From assembly GCF_008831285.2 (NCBI RefSeq), contig NW_022204507.1, positions 6,654,174 through 6,718,173 of the forward strand: 64,000 bases of DNA, in the 5' to 3' direction. Below, piece after piece: positions 33,555-45,887 of the stretch (its first letter is position 1; each line of letters opens with the position of its first letter). Made by a program: the position numbers and the translations under genes. The DNA is from Nymphaea colorata. Lineage: Eukaryota > Streptophyta > Magnoliopsida > Nymphaeales > Nymphaeaceae. The notes beneath the pieces were generated by a model. It made no database searches, had not been told where the DNA came from, and worked only from the letters and a program-made list of their open reading frames with translations.

Positions 33555-33800
33555 TTTATTATCTCATAAACATTATCTCATATTTATGTTTAACATTATC
33601 TCATACATTGATCTATTATCTTATTATTTTATCTCATACATTTGTCTGTTACATTATTATCTCATAAATCATGTGTTGTCTCATAAATATTATCTCATAC
33701 TTATGTTTGCTGTTGTCTCATACATCTTTTTGTTATCTCATTATCTCATAAATCTTTTGTTATCTTGCACATTATCTCATATTTTATACCTATTTGCTAT
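33555..33800. repeat. TTATCTCATAA minisatellite, copy 2
   Basis: Same degenerate array as at 9.8-10.06 kb. Translated, it gives a false Ser-Tyr-Ile-rich peptide that resembles a membrane protein only by composition. Confidence 0.75.
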
Positions 33801-34887
33801 CTCACGCATATGAATATGTAATGTATTGGGCATAAAAGTGAATGAGCATATTGGTAGTAGGTTCCACATCTGATGTACGCTTGTTGCGTACGCGGGAGTA
33901 GCATACGGAACTTGCTCTCAAAAAAGACCCCTTTCATGATATGTCTTTTGTAATATCCAGTGGACTTGTCAATGTGCTTATTCTTAAAAAAATATATAGA
34001 AATCTTGCTACTACTATGAATGAGTACATGGTTTCATGTAGGCATTTTCATTCTATGGCATGGTTTGCTAGTTTTTTAACTTATTTTTTAAATTTTTCAT
34101 CACGTCCACCAAACCATCACATCAAAATATTCTAGCTACAGGCATTAGCTTCTTATTTCACCACAAGTGGAGTTCAGGAGACATAAGGTTTCAATGTTGT
34201 AATATGTTTAGGGGACCATATATATAATCCCAATTGACTTGTGCATGTGCTGATGATGGTTAGATTAATCTCTATATTGGCACTGTTTTATAAAGAATCC
34301 AGAGACTTTGAAATCAATCAGAGAGAGCCAATTCTTTGACTGAGTATATTATTGTAGATGAAGCTAACTAATATTTGATGCAAAACTAAAGGCTTTTGAA
34401 AAAAAATCCATAACCACAAGCATGTCCAGATAAGGTTGAAAAGGTGCTGGGTTCTGAGTGGTCGATCACAGACTTTTCTTCTTCTCAAGGTTTCAGATGC
34501 ATGTTTTTAATCCACATCAAGACTTTATTTCCTCAATGCAGAAAGGGATACCTCCAGTCTAAGCCCTGGCAACTTTGTTCTAATGCTTAGTTTTTAGGTC
34601 CTCTTCTACATGATGATTTTCAATTTCTTAAGGTGGCGCTTGATGCCCCCAGGATTTTCAATGTTCTAGGATTTTAATTCAGAATAATAATTTTAGAGTC
34701 TGTGGAAGAGAAATATTATTTCCTATTCGGAATTCAAGTAGAGTTTGGTGGAAGAAGACTTTAATGGCTATAATATTTGGACTTTGTTTGTTAGGCACAA
34801 GGAAACAAATTTGCAACTGTTAAAATACTTTAATAACCATGTTGAGAAATTTTTAAAGCGATATGGAGCATTAGCCTTGAAATTTTT

Positions 34888-36265
34888 TTATAAAGGAGTA
34901 TGTTTATTTCCAAAATGTCTGAAAGCTCCGAAAGCACTGATATGAAAATAATTATGATTATTTCTGGTCATTTTGAAAATCTTTGAAAAGTTCAGGTGCC
35001 AACTTAAGATGATTGATGCCATAATTGACAAATCCATATCTGTTGTTGTACACCTCCCTGCAGTGGATAATACGAAATATGAAATTCCAAAACTTTTGGA
35101 AGCAGAAGTGAAATTAAGCAAAACAAGCATGAAGTTTTACACACATCACCCCAACTACGTCGCATTCTTATCCTAACATCACTTGCATGCCCTACCGCTC
35201 CTCCCCCTTGTTCAAGAAAAATAAAAGAAGCAAATAACCAAGTATTATTTCAAGTCAATAAGTTCTGTGGAAACATTGAGTAACAGCAGAAAATCTCGTG
35301 GGCAGCCGTTTTTTAGCCCCATGGAGTAATCTAAGTGCCCTCTTGTGAAATACTCATGCTCAACCTGAATTGTTTGGTTCCTCATCAACCAAGCGGAGAT
35401 CAATCGAGTCTTTGGATCAGTGATGGCTTGGGAGCAAGAATGGATGCCTCTGAGAAGGCTATCCAAGACTTGGCGGACGAATTCCATTGGGCAGCAACAC
35501 GAAGAGCCCCCATTGAGGAAGTCCCACATCAAAAAGATTGTGGTTGAGTTAACTGTCCTAAAGAGGGTAGTGGCTAGTGGGGTGACTAGTTAAGGAACTA
35601 AATACAGTTATTTGAGTCAATTTTTTCTCTCTTCAATTGCCTAGAAAATTCAATATAAGAACTTCAACTTATTAAGCGTGGCTAGTTGTCTCCTTGATTT
35701 GGTTGTTCACACTAAGATCCTCGTGGCTATATATTGAGAAATCTACAGTGATATTTCTACCAATCATCTTTGCAGTATAAGTGAACTATGCTCATGATAT
35801 GTGCTCTGTTTAAAACCTTGAGATGGTAATCCAGTTAGATTGTTAGTTCATCTTCTCCATCTCTAAGAGCCCTGTCCAGAGAAACCCTACACGATGCAGG
35901 AAAGGCAGAAATTATTACAATTTGCAAAATGAAGTGTTAAAGCAGGATAGGTGCATTGGGAGAATTCAGATTAATGGCATGCTTACGTGCCATGAGGAAG
36001 ATCAAGGATCGGCGTCTGCGTGCTCCTGTTTTGGATTCTTACATTTAATTCTGAAATCTTTTTGAAGAGAGCTAATGTCCTCCAACCTCTCTGTAGAGCT
36101 TGGTCTGTTAGAATCTGAATCCACAAGCACGAAAACGTTAGGAAAATTGGGCGTATATACACATATCAGATGGTCAATCAAAGTCCATATGAAATAGCTA
36201 AATAGGGATTTAAGTTGGCAATATGGAACAGTGAACATAATTTGATTATGCAGTTGGGGTACCAC
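34888..36265 (-). pseudogene. C2-domain-like gene, copy 8 (3' exons only)
   Basis: Exon 3 is near 36,020-36,170 (PNFPNVFVLVDSDSNRPS..), exon 4 near 35,830-35,890 with the same in-frame stop as copy 2, exon 5 near 35,145-35,206 with one extra base, and the tail near 35,000-35,060. Upstream of exon 3 the sequence leaves the module at about 36,212 and enters unrelated DNA, so exons 1 and 2 are missing. Confidence 0.5.
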
Positions 36266-36899
36266 TTGTGCAATTTTCTGAATGTGTAATTAACAAGTTA
36301 TGAAGAAACCACAAAGGCCTTAGAAGAGCCACCACAAATAAATTATGTTAAAACCTCTCATTCTGGCCTCCGAAACCTACACCTTCTCAACAACAAATAA
36401 GAGCATCCGACACAAGTCCTGTTGAAGAAAAGAAGCAAGGTGCTAAATGACATTAATGAGATCTTTACAACACTTGCCTGAGCTTGGACTTGCTTACGAG
36501 AATTCCGCTGAAGCTGGACATCATCTTCACAATTTTCAGGATAGAAAGTTGATGCTACGTAGTAGAGGATAGAAAAACAATAAGCTGAACCAATATACCA
36601 AGGTTGACTTTTGGGCCCACTAGAACCTGGACCGATTGTACGAGTATGGAATACAAAAGTACTTATCCCACTGTCGCTGATCTTCATTGACGCTTACCTC
36701 AATGGTCACTGAAATCAAGGCCCAAATCAGTTCTCTTCTGCACTGAAAAGTCTGTGATCATGTTAAAGCATTTGCAAAGTGTATGCATAATAGGCACTGC
36801 AACTGCTAAAATAATTACACCTTTCAAAATGTCTAACAAGATGCATGTGCAGACACTTGTACACCTCACCTTTCACCCATGACCATTCTTAATAATGTT

Positions 36900-38290
36900 T
36901 CCAAAATCCTCTCTTATACTTCATCTTTAAGCCAAGTGGGAGAAATCCCCATATCCTTTTCATATGGAAATTGTCTAAGCTGGAATTTTCAAATGAATGG
37001 TTTTGTCTCCGTGTCTTCATCTGTATCCACGTGCCATAACTTCTACAAAACTCTCATCTCCCACAAAGAAATTCTTGAACACCACTATCCAAACCAATTA
37101 AGCTACCTCATGGTATCTTCTCCACCCCAGAAATTGTCATACCCTTTCTTACTCTACAAACGTCCTCCCATAACATAGCATCAGCATATATATTAGAGCA
37201 AGTCACATAAGTTGCACCAACAACACTTCCTGTTTCTTGAATATATTTCACAACTTCCACAGCTATCTTAAACTGCCCAAGAATTTTACATGAGCTTAAC
37301 AGTGTCCCCAACAAGGAGGCACTAATCCTGCTCGTCCCGGAAGATCAATCATGCTACCATAGTGCTCAACTGTTGGCTCAATGCCATAAGTTTCTGTCAT
37401 CATATGGAAGTAGTAACACCCTTCCTCAATCAAGCCTGCATAACTACAAGCGGACAAGACTGTAATGAACATGATTTCATCTGGTCTAACCATGGATTCC
37501 CTTTGCATCGCTGCAAAAAAATTGGGAGCTTGCTGGTTGCAGCCATTCAATCCAAGTCCTGGTATAATTTCTGTCCATGACATGACATTCATTGTTGGCA
37601 TCTTGTTGAAAACGTCAATTGCATCTGCTACATTTCCGCATTTACAATACATGTGTATCAGAGCAGTGTTCAAGTATAGGTCAGATATTTTGTTTCTATC
37701 CATGTAAAAATGCACCCATCTTCCAAGATCCAAGATAGCCAGATCAGAACACAATTTAAGCAAATTGATCAAAGTGACTGCATCAGGCCTTGCACTGCTT
37801 GACTGCATTTGCTAGAAAACCTGTATAGCTTCATTGAATCTACTAGAGCGAATATATCCCCCAATTAAGGAAGTCCACAAATGTGATCTTTTTCTTTCAT
37901 TTCATCAAACAATCTCTTAGCTGAATCCATATCTTCACATTTTGCGTACACATCAACTATTGTATTCTACAAATTCTTACACAGTACAATATTGTGCCAG
38001 CATATATAATCCAAAACCATGTTACCCATCTCAATATCCCTCAATTGGGTGCAACATGAAACCACCCATAACATGGTAATTTCATTAGGCATCAAGCCAC
38101 AATCTTTCATTGCGCCAAAAAGGATTAATCCATTATTTGGCTGTCCATTCCGTGCATAGCCGGAAATCATCGCATTCCATGATGCAACATTCCTCGCAGA
38201 CATTTTATCAAACAGGTGTCGAGCAATATCGTCTTCTCCACATTTTGACTACATATTGACAAGAGCAGTTTCTAAAACCAGATTGTACTC
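36900..38290 (-). pseudogene. PLS-class PPR gene with E motif, broken
   Basis: Minus-strand pieces read TALVNM*SKCGEDDIARHLFD, MSARNVASWNAMISGYARNG, then after stops LYLNTALIHMYCKCG, VMSWTEIIPGLGLNG, PDEIMFITVLSACSYAGLIE and IEPTVEHYGSMIDL. The E-type region LGTLLSSCKI..VGATYVTCSNIYAD follows, then VEKIP. These are textbook PPR L, S and E motifs of organelle RNA-binding proteins. I see at least an in-frame TAG for Tyr (about 38,250), a stop near 37,811, a frameshift near 37,310 and further breaks in the E+ part. It appears to occur only once in the window. Confidence 0.85.
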
Positions 38291-38459
38291 AATATTCTCC
38301 AATTCTATATCATGCCATGAACCCATTGGCCGAGATCCAATCTCCGAAGCAGAGAGAACTCGTGTTCTCTCTTTAAAAGAGTTAAGAGAACTTGTGTTCT
38401 CTGTTGCTTTCCGCCACCGACATCTTCTCACTACAAACAGGGTGCTGGTCATTCTGGTG

Positions 38460-39930
38460 TGGATTGAGTCTCAAGTGAGTGAAAGTGAATGTGAAGGTGC
38501 TCGTGTGCTCACTTTCTGATCTAGTGAAGCGGTTGAGTTTGTGTGTGCATCAAGTGAAGGTGGGATGCTCGTGGGAAACATGCTTAGCAAGTGAAGCTCA
38601 CTAAGTGAGCTAGGTAAGTCCATTTATGTATTGTGTTACCTTGTAAGCACTTTATGAATGATAGTAGTTTATTCTTAAATGTGTTGCTTGATGAAATTGA
38701 CGATTTAGATAAAGTGATTCTACCAATGTGTTGTTAGAAGTTTCTGGGACACCGAGGCTCTTCCAGATTTTGTCCGCATAAATTATTGTTCAGATTTGGA
38801 TCTAGAGAAATTAAAATTACCTGAGGTCCAATTTTTCTACAAACAAGTGCTGCTCAAATTTCATTGTAAATCTTTTGAAACTATCTGAATTTTTGAAAGT
38901 TTGTTGTGTCTTTACATGCTGAAGGATATTGTTCAATGTTCCACATTGTTATCTGGTGGCATAGAATGTGTAATGATATATCAAGTTATTTTTTGTGTCC
39001 ATTAAATAACGATAGGACAGAGTGTACATGATAAATATATAACTAGAAGGATTGTAGTTTCCAGCCGAGAAGTAACATGTACCCTTGAACCATTATAAGC
39101 TTGATAGCTTCTGCCATTAATTACAAAATGTGTAATAATCATTGACTTTTGCAATATCATTTGTTTATTCTTTAAAAAATGTTCACGCAATAGAAACAAG
39201 GTTTCCAACCTCTGAACCTGCCTGGGATTATGGATTTTTTCAAAAGCTAAAAGCCTTTACTTAAGTGGGAATGTGCAATAATCCAAATTGATTCCAACTA
39301 TCGCTTCCAAAATATACTACTTAGCTTCATATTCGTGACATTCCCGGTCAAATGATTAACTCCATGATTAAACTCAAATCTCTGGATTCTTGGTTGTTGA
39401 TATTGTTCATCCCACTTGGGAGCAACAAGCACAGAACAAGTCACTTGGTGCTTAATTAGCTTTCCAATATGAAACACTGCCGAGGCAGAGATTATTATTT
39501 CATATCAGCGCTTCAGAGCTTTCAAACATTTTGGAAATAAACATACTTCTTTATAAAAAAAATTCATGGTTAATGCTCCATAGCTTTTTATTAATTTCTG
39601 AAATGGTTATTAAAATATTTCAACTGTTGCAATTCTTTTTCCTTGTGCCTAACAAACAAAGTACAAATATTGTAGGCATTAAAGTCTTCTTCCATCAAAC
39701 ACTCCTTGAATTCCGAATAGGAAATAATAATTTTTTTCCACCGACTCTAAAATTATTATTCTGAAGATAAAATCCTAGAATATTGAAAATCATGGGGACA
39801 TCAAGCGCCACCTTAAGAAATTGAAAATCATCATGTAGAAGAGTACCTAAAAACTAAGCATTAGAACCTAGTTGCCGGGGCTTAGACAGGAAGTAGGTCG
39901 TTCTGCATTGAGGAAATAAAGTCTTTAGTT
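38460..39930. other. spacer sequence, partly old repeat
   Basis: 38,860-39,500 repeats the segment found at 58,950-59,640 in the same orientation and at 18,330->17,640 inverted. 39,540-39,930 repeats the C2-flanking sequence found at 10,830->11,230 and 34,520->34,940, inverted. No coding part is supported. Confidence 0.5.
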
Positions 39931-40250
39931 TTGCAATAAGGGTGAACAATGAGCCGAGTAACTCGAACTCGGCTCGTAATGCTCGGCTCGAACTCGATTT
40001 CGAGGCACCTTTTCTACTCAATAAGTCGAGAACGAGTTGCTGCTTCAGCTCGTTTATTTATTGAGTCGTGTTCGAGTTTGTTTAACGAAACTCGATTAAC
40101 GCAACTCGGCTCGTTAGCTCGAGTAACAAAGCTCGTCACTTACGAAGCTAGTCACTTTCCTCTTTTTTTCTCTCTCTTCACTGGCTTCTCCTCCATCGAT
40201 GCTGCGTCACTTTCCTATTTTTCTCTCTTCAGTCTTCACTGGCTTTCCTC

Positions 40251-40520
40251 TGACCACCGATTCTCGATTCTTCAAACTGGAGACACTAAGGTACAACTTC
40301 TTCTCCCGACCTCCTATCCCTCTACTCTCCCATTCTATCTCCCCTCTTCAATCTCTTTTTCTCATTGCAATCTCTCATCCTTCATGCTCACTTCCTACTC
40401 TCCTCAGTCTCACTCTTCTCCTTCTGACCACCGATTCTCGATTCTTCAAACTGGAGACACTAAGGTACAACTTCTTCTCCCGACCTCCTATCCCTCTACT
40501 CTCCCATTCTATCTCCCCCT
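40251..40520 (+). repeat. 174-bp-period direct repeat inside the hAT-like element
   Basis: TGACCACCGATTCTCGATTC starts at 40,251 and again at 40,425. About 95 bases after each start are nearly identical, separated by unrelated CT-rich sequence. Confidence 0.85.
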
Positions 40521-40617
40521 CTTCAATCTCTCTCTCTCTCTCTCATTTTGCCCAAGCCACTCCCTCTACTCTTCCCTTCTCTCTCTCCCTATCTGATCTT
40601 ACACTCTACCTCATTTT

Positions 40618-40740
40618 GCCAAAGGGAGGCTTTCTGGAACCCTCGATTGGGCAAGGGTTTCACACTCTCCCTCGTTTTGCCAAAGGGAGGTTTTCTGGAA
40701 CCCTCGATTGGGTGAGGGTTTTGCCCAAGCGAGGGTTTCA
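40618..40740 (+). repeat. 61-bp-period direct repeat inside the hAT-like element
   Basis: GCCAAAGGGAGG.TTTCTGGAA begins at 40,618 and 40,679, with CCCTCGATTGGG following in both. Further degenerate GCGAGGGTTT copies run to about 40,830. Confidence 0.8.
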
Positions 40741-41109
40741 CTAACTCCCTCGCATGGGTAGGCGAGGGTTTTAGAAACCCTAACTTGAAACCCTTGTGTT
40801 GGGTGAGGGTTCCTCCCTTAGTGGGCAAGGGCTTTGGAAACCCATTGCGTGGGTTCGAGGTGGCGAAGAAGCAGGTGACACCATGGTGGTGGAGGCAAAG
40901 CAGTGAGAGAGGTGGTGGTGGCAAAGCAGTAAGAGAGACGAGTTTGGCGAGCCTTAATCGAGTTTGAGCTCGACTCGAGCTGGAACTACATCAGTCGAGT
41001 TATTCTCGAGCTCAAGCTTCGCTCGAGCTCGATGTTTCATTAGTTGAGCTGAGCTCGAGCTGGGTGAACTCGGGCTCGACTCGGCTCATGTCCACCCCTA
41101 GTCAGAAAT

Positions 41110-42503
41110 AAAGGAAAAGAGAGAGAGAGAGAGAGCTCAGGGCCAAGACTGGATTGGGGCTTTGGGCTTGAGGGTCACCCGAAAGGCAGAAACCACCAAC
41201 CAGCGGTCCAGCATCCATTGTAAAAAAAGGGGAAGTGGGAAGGGAGGAGGAAGAAGAGAGAGGTAGATTTATGGCACCACGAGGTCTGCTGAGTCAAACA
41301 TGAGTCTTAGTGTGTATCACTTGGGTCCTAACCCATGGCCGAATAACTGAATGATCCCGATCCAACTCGAATGATTCCCAAGTCAGAGCACGGGATTTGC
41401 CAATTAAGTATCAATCATCTTAAGTTGGCCCCTCAATTTTTCAAAGATTTTGAAAACGACCATATTCTTCTATAAAAAAGTTTAAAGATTATTGCTTAAT
41501 AGCTTTTTAGAAATTTCCGCAATATTGGTTACTAAAATATTTCAACTGTTGCGAATTCTTTTGCTTATGTGGCATGCTTGTGCTGATGTCGTAAAAAGAA
41601 CCTTATTTAACTTTTTTGCATTGATAAAAGGTTGAGGGAGGGGAATTCCTTGGATTTCAAATCTTGAAGATCTCAAATCCTAGAGTATGTATGAAATGTA
41701 TCCTAAATGATGCTCTTTTTGTCTCATTCTTTTGCAAAAGTCATTTTCATCTTCACTAACGTGTGTGAACATCACTGGCATGCCCTTCTTTGACATATAA
41801 AATGTGACTGATGTTTTTTTTTCTTTAACTGATGATGTTTGGCACCAATGAAGATCGTGTTTTTCTTGTGGTGCTAGTCATGAATTGCGGGAACATTGAG
41901 AAGGACGTTGAAAACATGCATGCAGAACCTTGAGAAAGGAAGAGATGGAAGAAAAAGCCTGTGATGAACCACTCACATTGGTAGGCCATGAGTACGGCTC
42001 ATTCCACGCCCAACAAAAATGAAAATTTTGATCGACTCATGTCCCACAATGATGGTAATACTTGAAGTCGTCATTGGTGTGACCTTATTATTTCCCTTTT
42101 TCAGTTGACGAATTTCTTTTACTTTTGGAATATTATTCGTTTTTTCTTTAAAAAATGTTGATGCAATACAACCCAATAGGTTTTCAACCTTCTTTGGACA
42201 TGCTTGTGGTTATGGCTTTTTCTTTTCAAAAGTCTTCAGCTTTGCAGGAAGTTGCTGATTCTGGTTACCGCTGCAAAATATTACTTAGCTTGATATATAT
42301 TGATATTCTCAGTGAATGGATTAACTTTATGTTTAATTTCATAGTTTCTGGATTCTTAGTTTTTGGTATTGTTCATCTCGCTTGGGAGCAAGAAGCACAG
42401 GATATGTAACCCGGTGCTTAATTAGTTTTCCAACATAAAACACCGCCAAGACAGAGATGAATATAGTTGGCGTACCATCATCAGCACAGTGACCAGTCTA
42501 TTG

Positions 42504-42551
<48 letters not shown>

Positions 42552-43760
42552 GACCCCTAAGCATATTAAAGTATTAAAACGTTATATCACTTGAGGTCCA
42601 CTTGTGGTAGAATAAAGAGCTGGTGTTTGTAACTAAAAAGATTTTGATTTTGATGCGATGGATTGGTTGACATGTGATAAAAAATCAAAAATATTAAATT
42701 AGAAACTAGAAAACCATGCCATAGAATGAATACAACTACACGAAAGCATGTACCATTTCATAGCAGTAGCCAGATTAATTTGCAAATATAGTTTTTAGAC
42801 TGCACATTAACAATCATTGGACATCACAAATATATCTCCAAAGGGGTCTTTTCCTGTGGGGTAAACTCTCCGCCGGGAAGCCCCAAATGTCTCCATGTTT
42901 TATGAGAACGATATGACAAAAAAGGACCAAGTAAAGTCGGTCGAGTTGGAACTTGATCCGAAATCTTCAGCTCAGTTTTCCATCAGATCCAATCGTTTTC
43001 CATTGATTATTTTATTGTCATTCTGCGTTGTTGCTTTTTTTATGGCTTATATACTTGGTGCATGTGATCAAACTATATTTAGTTTTTTTTTTTTTTTTTT
43101 TTTTTTCATTTCATTCATGAGTTTCTAATTTTATTCTACATTTCGTGATTTTTGCTCCAGCACTGTTTGCATTTTTATTATCTACCAATTAATGCATGTT
43201 TCATCCTTTTTGCAGCACTAGAATTGATATAAGTACAACATATTAATCAGAGGTCGTTTTTTTTTCATGTACAATGAGTTCTTCTTCTTAACCAGATAGT
43301 TCTTCATATTCTTCTGGACTGTGGATATTTCCTAGGTTAAGCTTTTTCTAATGTATGCATAACAGAGGCTCAATGTGATGTATATGACTTAATTGATGTT
43401 GAACATTTTCGCCCGCCGAGATATAATTAAGTGCTCATACTAATTCAGGCTGCTGAATCGGTCAGCTGGAACATGTGAAATTTATTTTTTGGACAAACTA
43501 ATAAGCGTATGAAATAAAAGCCTAAAATGTTTATAATATTTAATACAAAAATGAGCATTAAGGAACACGCAGCAATTTGCCACCCAAATTGGTTTGGCAT
43601 ATTAGAATCACGATTCAAACAACATATCAATAGCAGGTGAGTCAATTGTGGCTTTGGTTATGGGTCATTTGATTCATCGTTATGGACGGTTGAGAGAAAA
43701 CAAAGAGAAAAAATGTCTACTAATACTGTATAGAGAAAATGTCTGTCATAGCTTTGTAGG
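41110..43760. other. spacer sequence without supported gene
   Basis: Holds a GA run (41,117-41,134), a segment at 42,120-42,460 related to 39,180-39,490, a (TA)n array at 42,507-42,549, a T24 run at 43,083-43,106 and a short stretch (42,850-43,000) related to 53,680-53,800. No frame shows a domain. 43,640-43,770 carries a MITE-like GGTTGAGAGAAAACAA piece. Confidence 0.45.
42507..42549. repeat. (TA)n microsatellite
   Basis: An uninterrupted TA array in the central spacer. Confidence 0.9.
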
Positions 43761-44185
43761 TGTAAAGGTCAAAATGGGGTGGGTAATTGTGAAACTCCTA
43801 CTTTCAAACTTCTGCAAACATGAGGAAAATACTCCTTTAGATTCATAGCCTTGTTCACTGGAAGATCATATAGCCACTGAAAGCAATTGGCGACCAAATA
43901 TGACACACTTTCAAGCCCAAAGGTTACATATTCTCAGATAGCTAATTTCCACTGGAAACCCAATTTTTAAACATGAAAATTTTGAAAATTAGAATGCTGA
44001 TGTGTGATCGACATTGTCTGGTGCTCAAGCACACTTTCTAAAGCGAAAGAAAATTAATAGAACACATGCACTCCTATGCACAAAGGGGAATATGACACCC
44101 ACAAGATTTTCATCTGCTTATTGCTCACATGTTTCCCAGCAATTATTGGCTTGAAATAATACTGGGTTATTGCTCTCTCTAACAG

Positions 44186-44621
44186 AGACGGAACAACAAG
44201 AACTGCAGGTACAATTACGATAGAATTGACATACGATGGACCTAAAGTATGTAAAACTTCATTTCTATTTTTCCTTAATTGCATTTCTGCTCCCAAAATT
44301 GTTCAAATTTCATATTACCCGTTGCAGGAAAGTGACCAACAACCAACTCCTTCACCTTCTACCGAAGATGCAGATCAGCCTTCCAAGAAGACTTCTAAGA
44401 AACATGAACCAAGTAATACGGATGCAGGTGCAAGTGCAGGTGGGGGTGGGGCAAGTGCACATCAGTCTTCTAAGCAGCCTCCTGAGAAACAGAGTCACAT
44501 GGATGGAGGTGCAAGTGCAGGTCGGGCACATGCACATGAGCCTTCTAAGAACAACAAACCAAGTCACTTGTATGCAGGCGCAAGTGCAGGTGGGCCACAT
44601 GCACATCAACCTTCTAAGTAA
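44186..44621 (+). pseudogene. C2-domain-like gene, copy 5 (last two exons, open)
   Basis: Exon 5 at 44,186-44,246 (61 bases) is fully open and encodes DGTTRTAGTITIEL then TYDGPK, the last C2 strand (compare H-A-G-E-V-x-L in other plant C2 proteins). It is followed by donor GTATGT. The last exon at 44,328-44,621 starts ESDQQPTPSPSTEDADQ and continues with a Gly/Ala/Ser/His-rich repeat to a TAA. No upstream exons are present because the module is truncated, so it is a gene fragment despite its clean frame. Confidence 0.5.
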
Positions 44622-44660
44622 CAAGCACCAAGTCATAAGGGTGCAGGTACCAGTGCAGGT
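44400..44660 (+). repeat. coding minisatellite in C2 tail exon
   Basis: Units of about 23-25 codons with core D/Y-A-G-A-S-A-G-G or M-D-G-G-A-S-A-G, then A-H-x-P/S-S-K, repeat about four times. The same array lies at 23,811-24,060 on the minus strand in copy 6. Copies 1 and 4 have unrelated tails, so the array arose in the copy 5/6 branch. Confidence 0.7.
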
Positions 44661-44765
44661 GTGGTGCAACGGGCTAAGACATAGCAAATTTCAGAAGCAT
44701 GGGAGTAGGGCAAGGGTATCTATATATGTGTGTGTGTGCATAGCAGGGTGTCTTCATGTGTGTGC

Positions 44766-44832
44766 CTACATAAATAAATAAATAAATAAATAAATATATA
44801 TATATATATATATGTATGTATATATATATAAG
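44766..44832. repeat. AAAT and (TA)n microsatellites
   Basis: An AAAT run (44,770-44,793) is followed by TA with one TATG interruption. Counterpart of the TA/CA arrays near 23.6 kb. Confidence 0.9.
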
Positions 44833-45058
44833 TAATGTCTAACTGTTTGAGACTGGTGTAAGATGTTTACTTATTTGAAATAAATAAAACGTGTGAAATT
44901 GTTTAAAATTTGTGAGCACTCTCTAATAAAATGTTCATTTCATAATATGTTTTACTAATGCAAAATCAATAAGATGAAGTGAGGCTGATAGGCTGCCAGT
45001 GTCCATTACAAGTATTTGGGGCATCAAATTCTTATGCTGTAACAAGAGATCACCAATG

Positions 45059-45142
45059 AACAAGTTGAAGCTCCACGGGAGCATGCAGCACACTGAGATG
45101 AACAAGTTGAAGCTCCACGGGAGCATGCAGCACACTGAGACA
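45059..45142. repeat. 42-bp tandem duplication
   Basis: AACAAGTTGAAGCTCCACGG begins at 45,059 and again at 45,101. The mirrored left copy at about 23,310-23,370 has one unit only. Confidence 0.9.
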
Positions 45143-45229
45143 CCGAAAGCAGATCTCATGCCTTAAAAGAAACAAGGAGTTGCGTGGAAGATTTGACTTC
45201 CTGCCAAGTGGTGGAACACCCAACTACAA

Positions 45230-45560
45230 ACTTATATTCTCACCTTCATTCCTCTAACCCCTTCTCTCTCTCTTTGAGACTTATGTAGCTTCCTTTCTCA
45301 TCATCCCTTGCCTAACTAACTCCAGGCCACCTGGCCAAAGAGCAGGACAAGACATTATCATAGAAGACATTGGCATTGGGGAATGGTCTGGAATGCTGTA
45401 GAACAGAACACCATGTTCTGTTGTAGTCAACACAAACATTGGACGCTAGACACTCAAGACGAACTGGACACAAGAACGCTGGATATGAAAACCCACTTTA
45501 CTCCCCGGCGTTCCTTGCTTTACCATGGAACACTCGCCAGTGGCAAACTCGATTTCCCTC
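45230..45560. repeat. dispersed GGAACGCTGCG block, copy 2
   Basis: Inverted relative to 22,900-23,210. More diverged than the 55.6-kb copy, for example the ATAAAATCCCAG part is altered. Confidence 0.45.
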
Positions 45561-45887
45561 TTTAGAGACGCTCGATCTCAAAACCCTTACTCACTGTTTG
45601 GATGGATGAAAAGGAAGGAAAATGAATGAATAGAAACGATGAAAAGAAAATGAAAGAGAAGAGCAAGAAGGAAAGAACAAGCAAGAAAAGGGAAAAGGCA
45701 TTCATTATTTTCCCTTCCAATCTCTATTTTTAGAGAGATTAGAATTATATTAAAAAAAGTTTCCTTTTCCACCTTTTCTTATACCAAACACAGTTATTAG
45801 CTCTCTTTTCATTTTCCATTATTATTACTAATGAGTCATACATGAAACACTTTTTTTCCATTCCTTTCTCTCACTCTCACTCGCTCT

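Larger units (their letters stand above)
28408..36212 (+). repeat. left inverted-repeat arm, A part
   Basis: Pairs with 55,428->48,772 in reverse orientation. Shared landmarks are the palindromic junction, SINE (29.1/54.7 kb), a 67-codon frame (30.1/53.6 kb), C2 promoter region (31.8/52.7 kb), A-module exon-like ORF (32.3/52.3 kb), nested MITEs, minisatellite and C2 exons 5-3. The left arm has about 730 extra bases at 31,060-31,790. Confidence 0.85.
39937..41101. mobile_element. hAT-like non-autonomous element rich in GAGCTCGA
   Basis: The left end AAGGGTGAACAATGAGCCGAG and the right end, inverted, AGGGGTGGACATGAGCCGAG form imperfect terminal repeats. Both subterminal regions are dense in CTCGA/GAGCTCG motifs on either strand. 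Plant hAT elements often have such ends, but an 8-bp target duplication was not visible. Inside are a 174-bp direct repeat and a 61-bp direct repeat. There is no transposase frame. Confidence 0.5.

Noticed and set aside
33493-33813. 106-codon hydrophobic frame resembling a membrane protein
   Set aside because: Translation of the TTATCTCATAA minisatellite.
39949-40596. 215-codon frame in the hAT-like element
   Set aside because: Ser/Leu-rich product of CT-rich direct repeats, with no transposase motif (no DDE or BED pattern).
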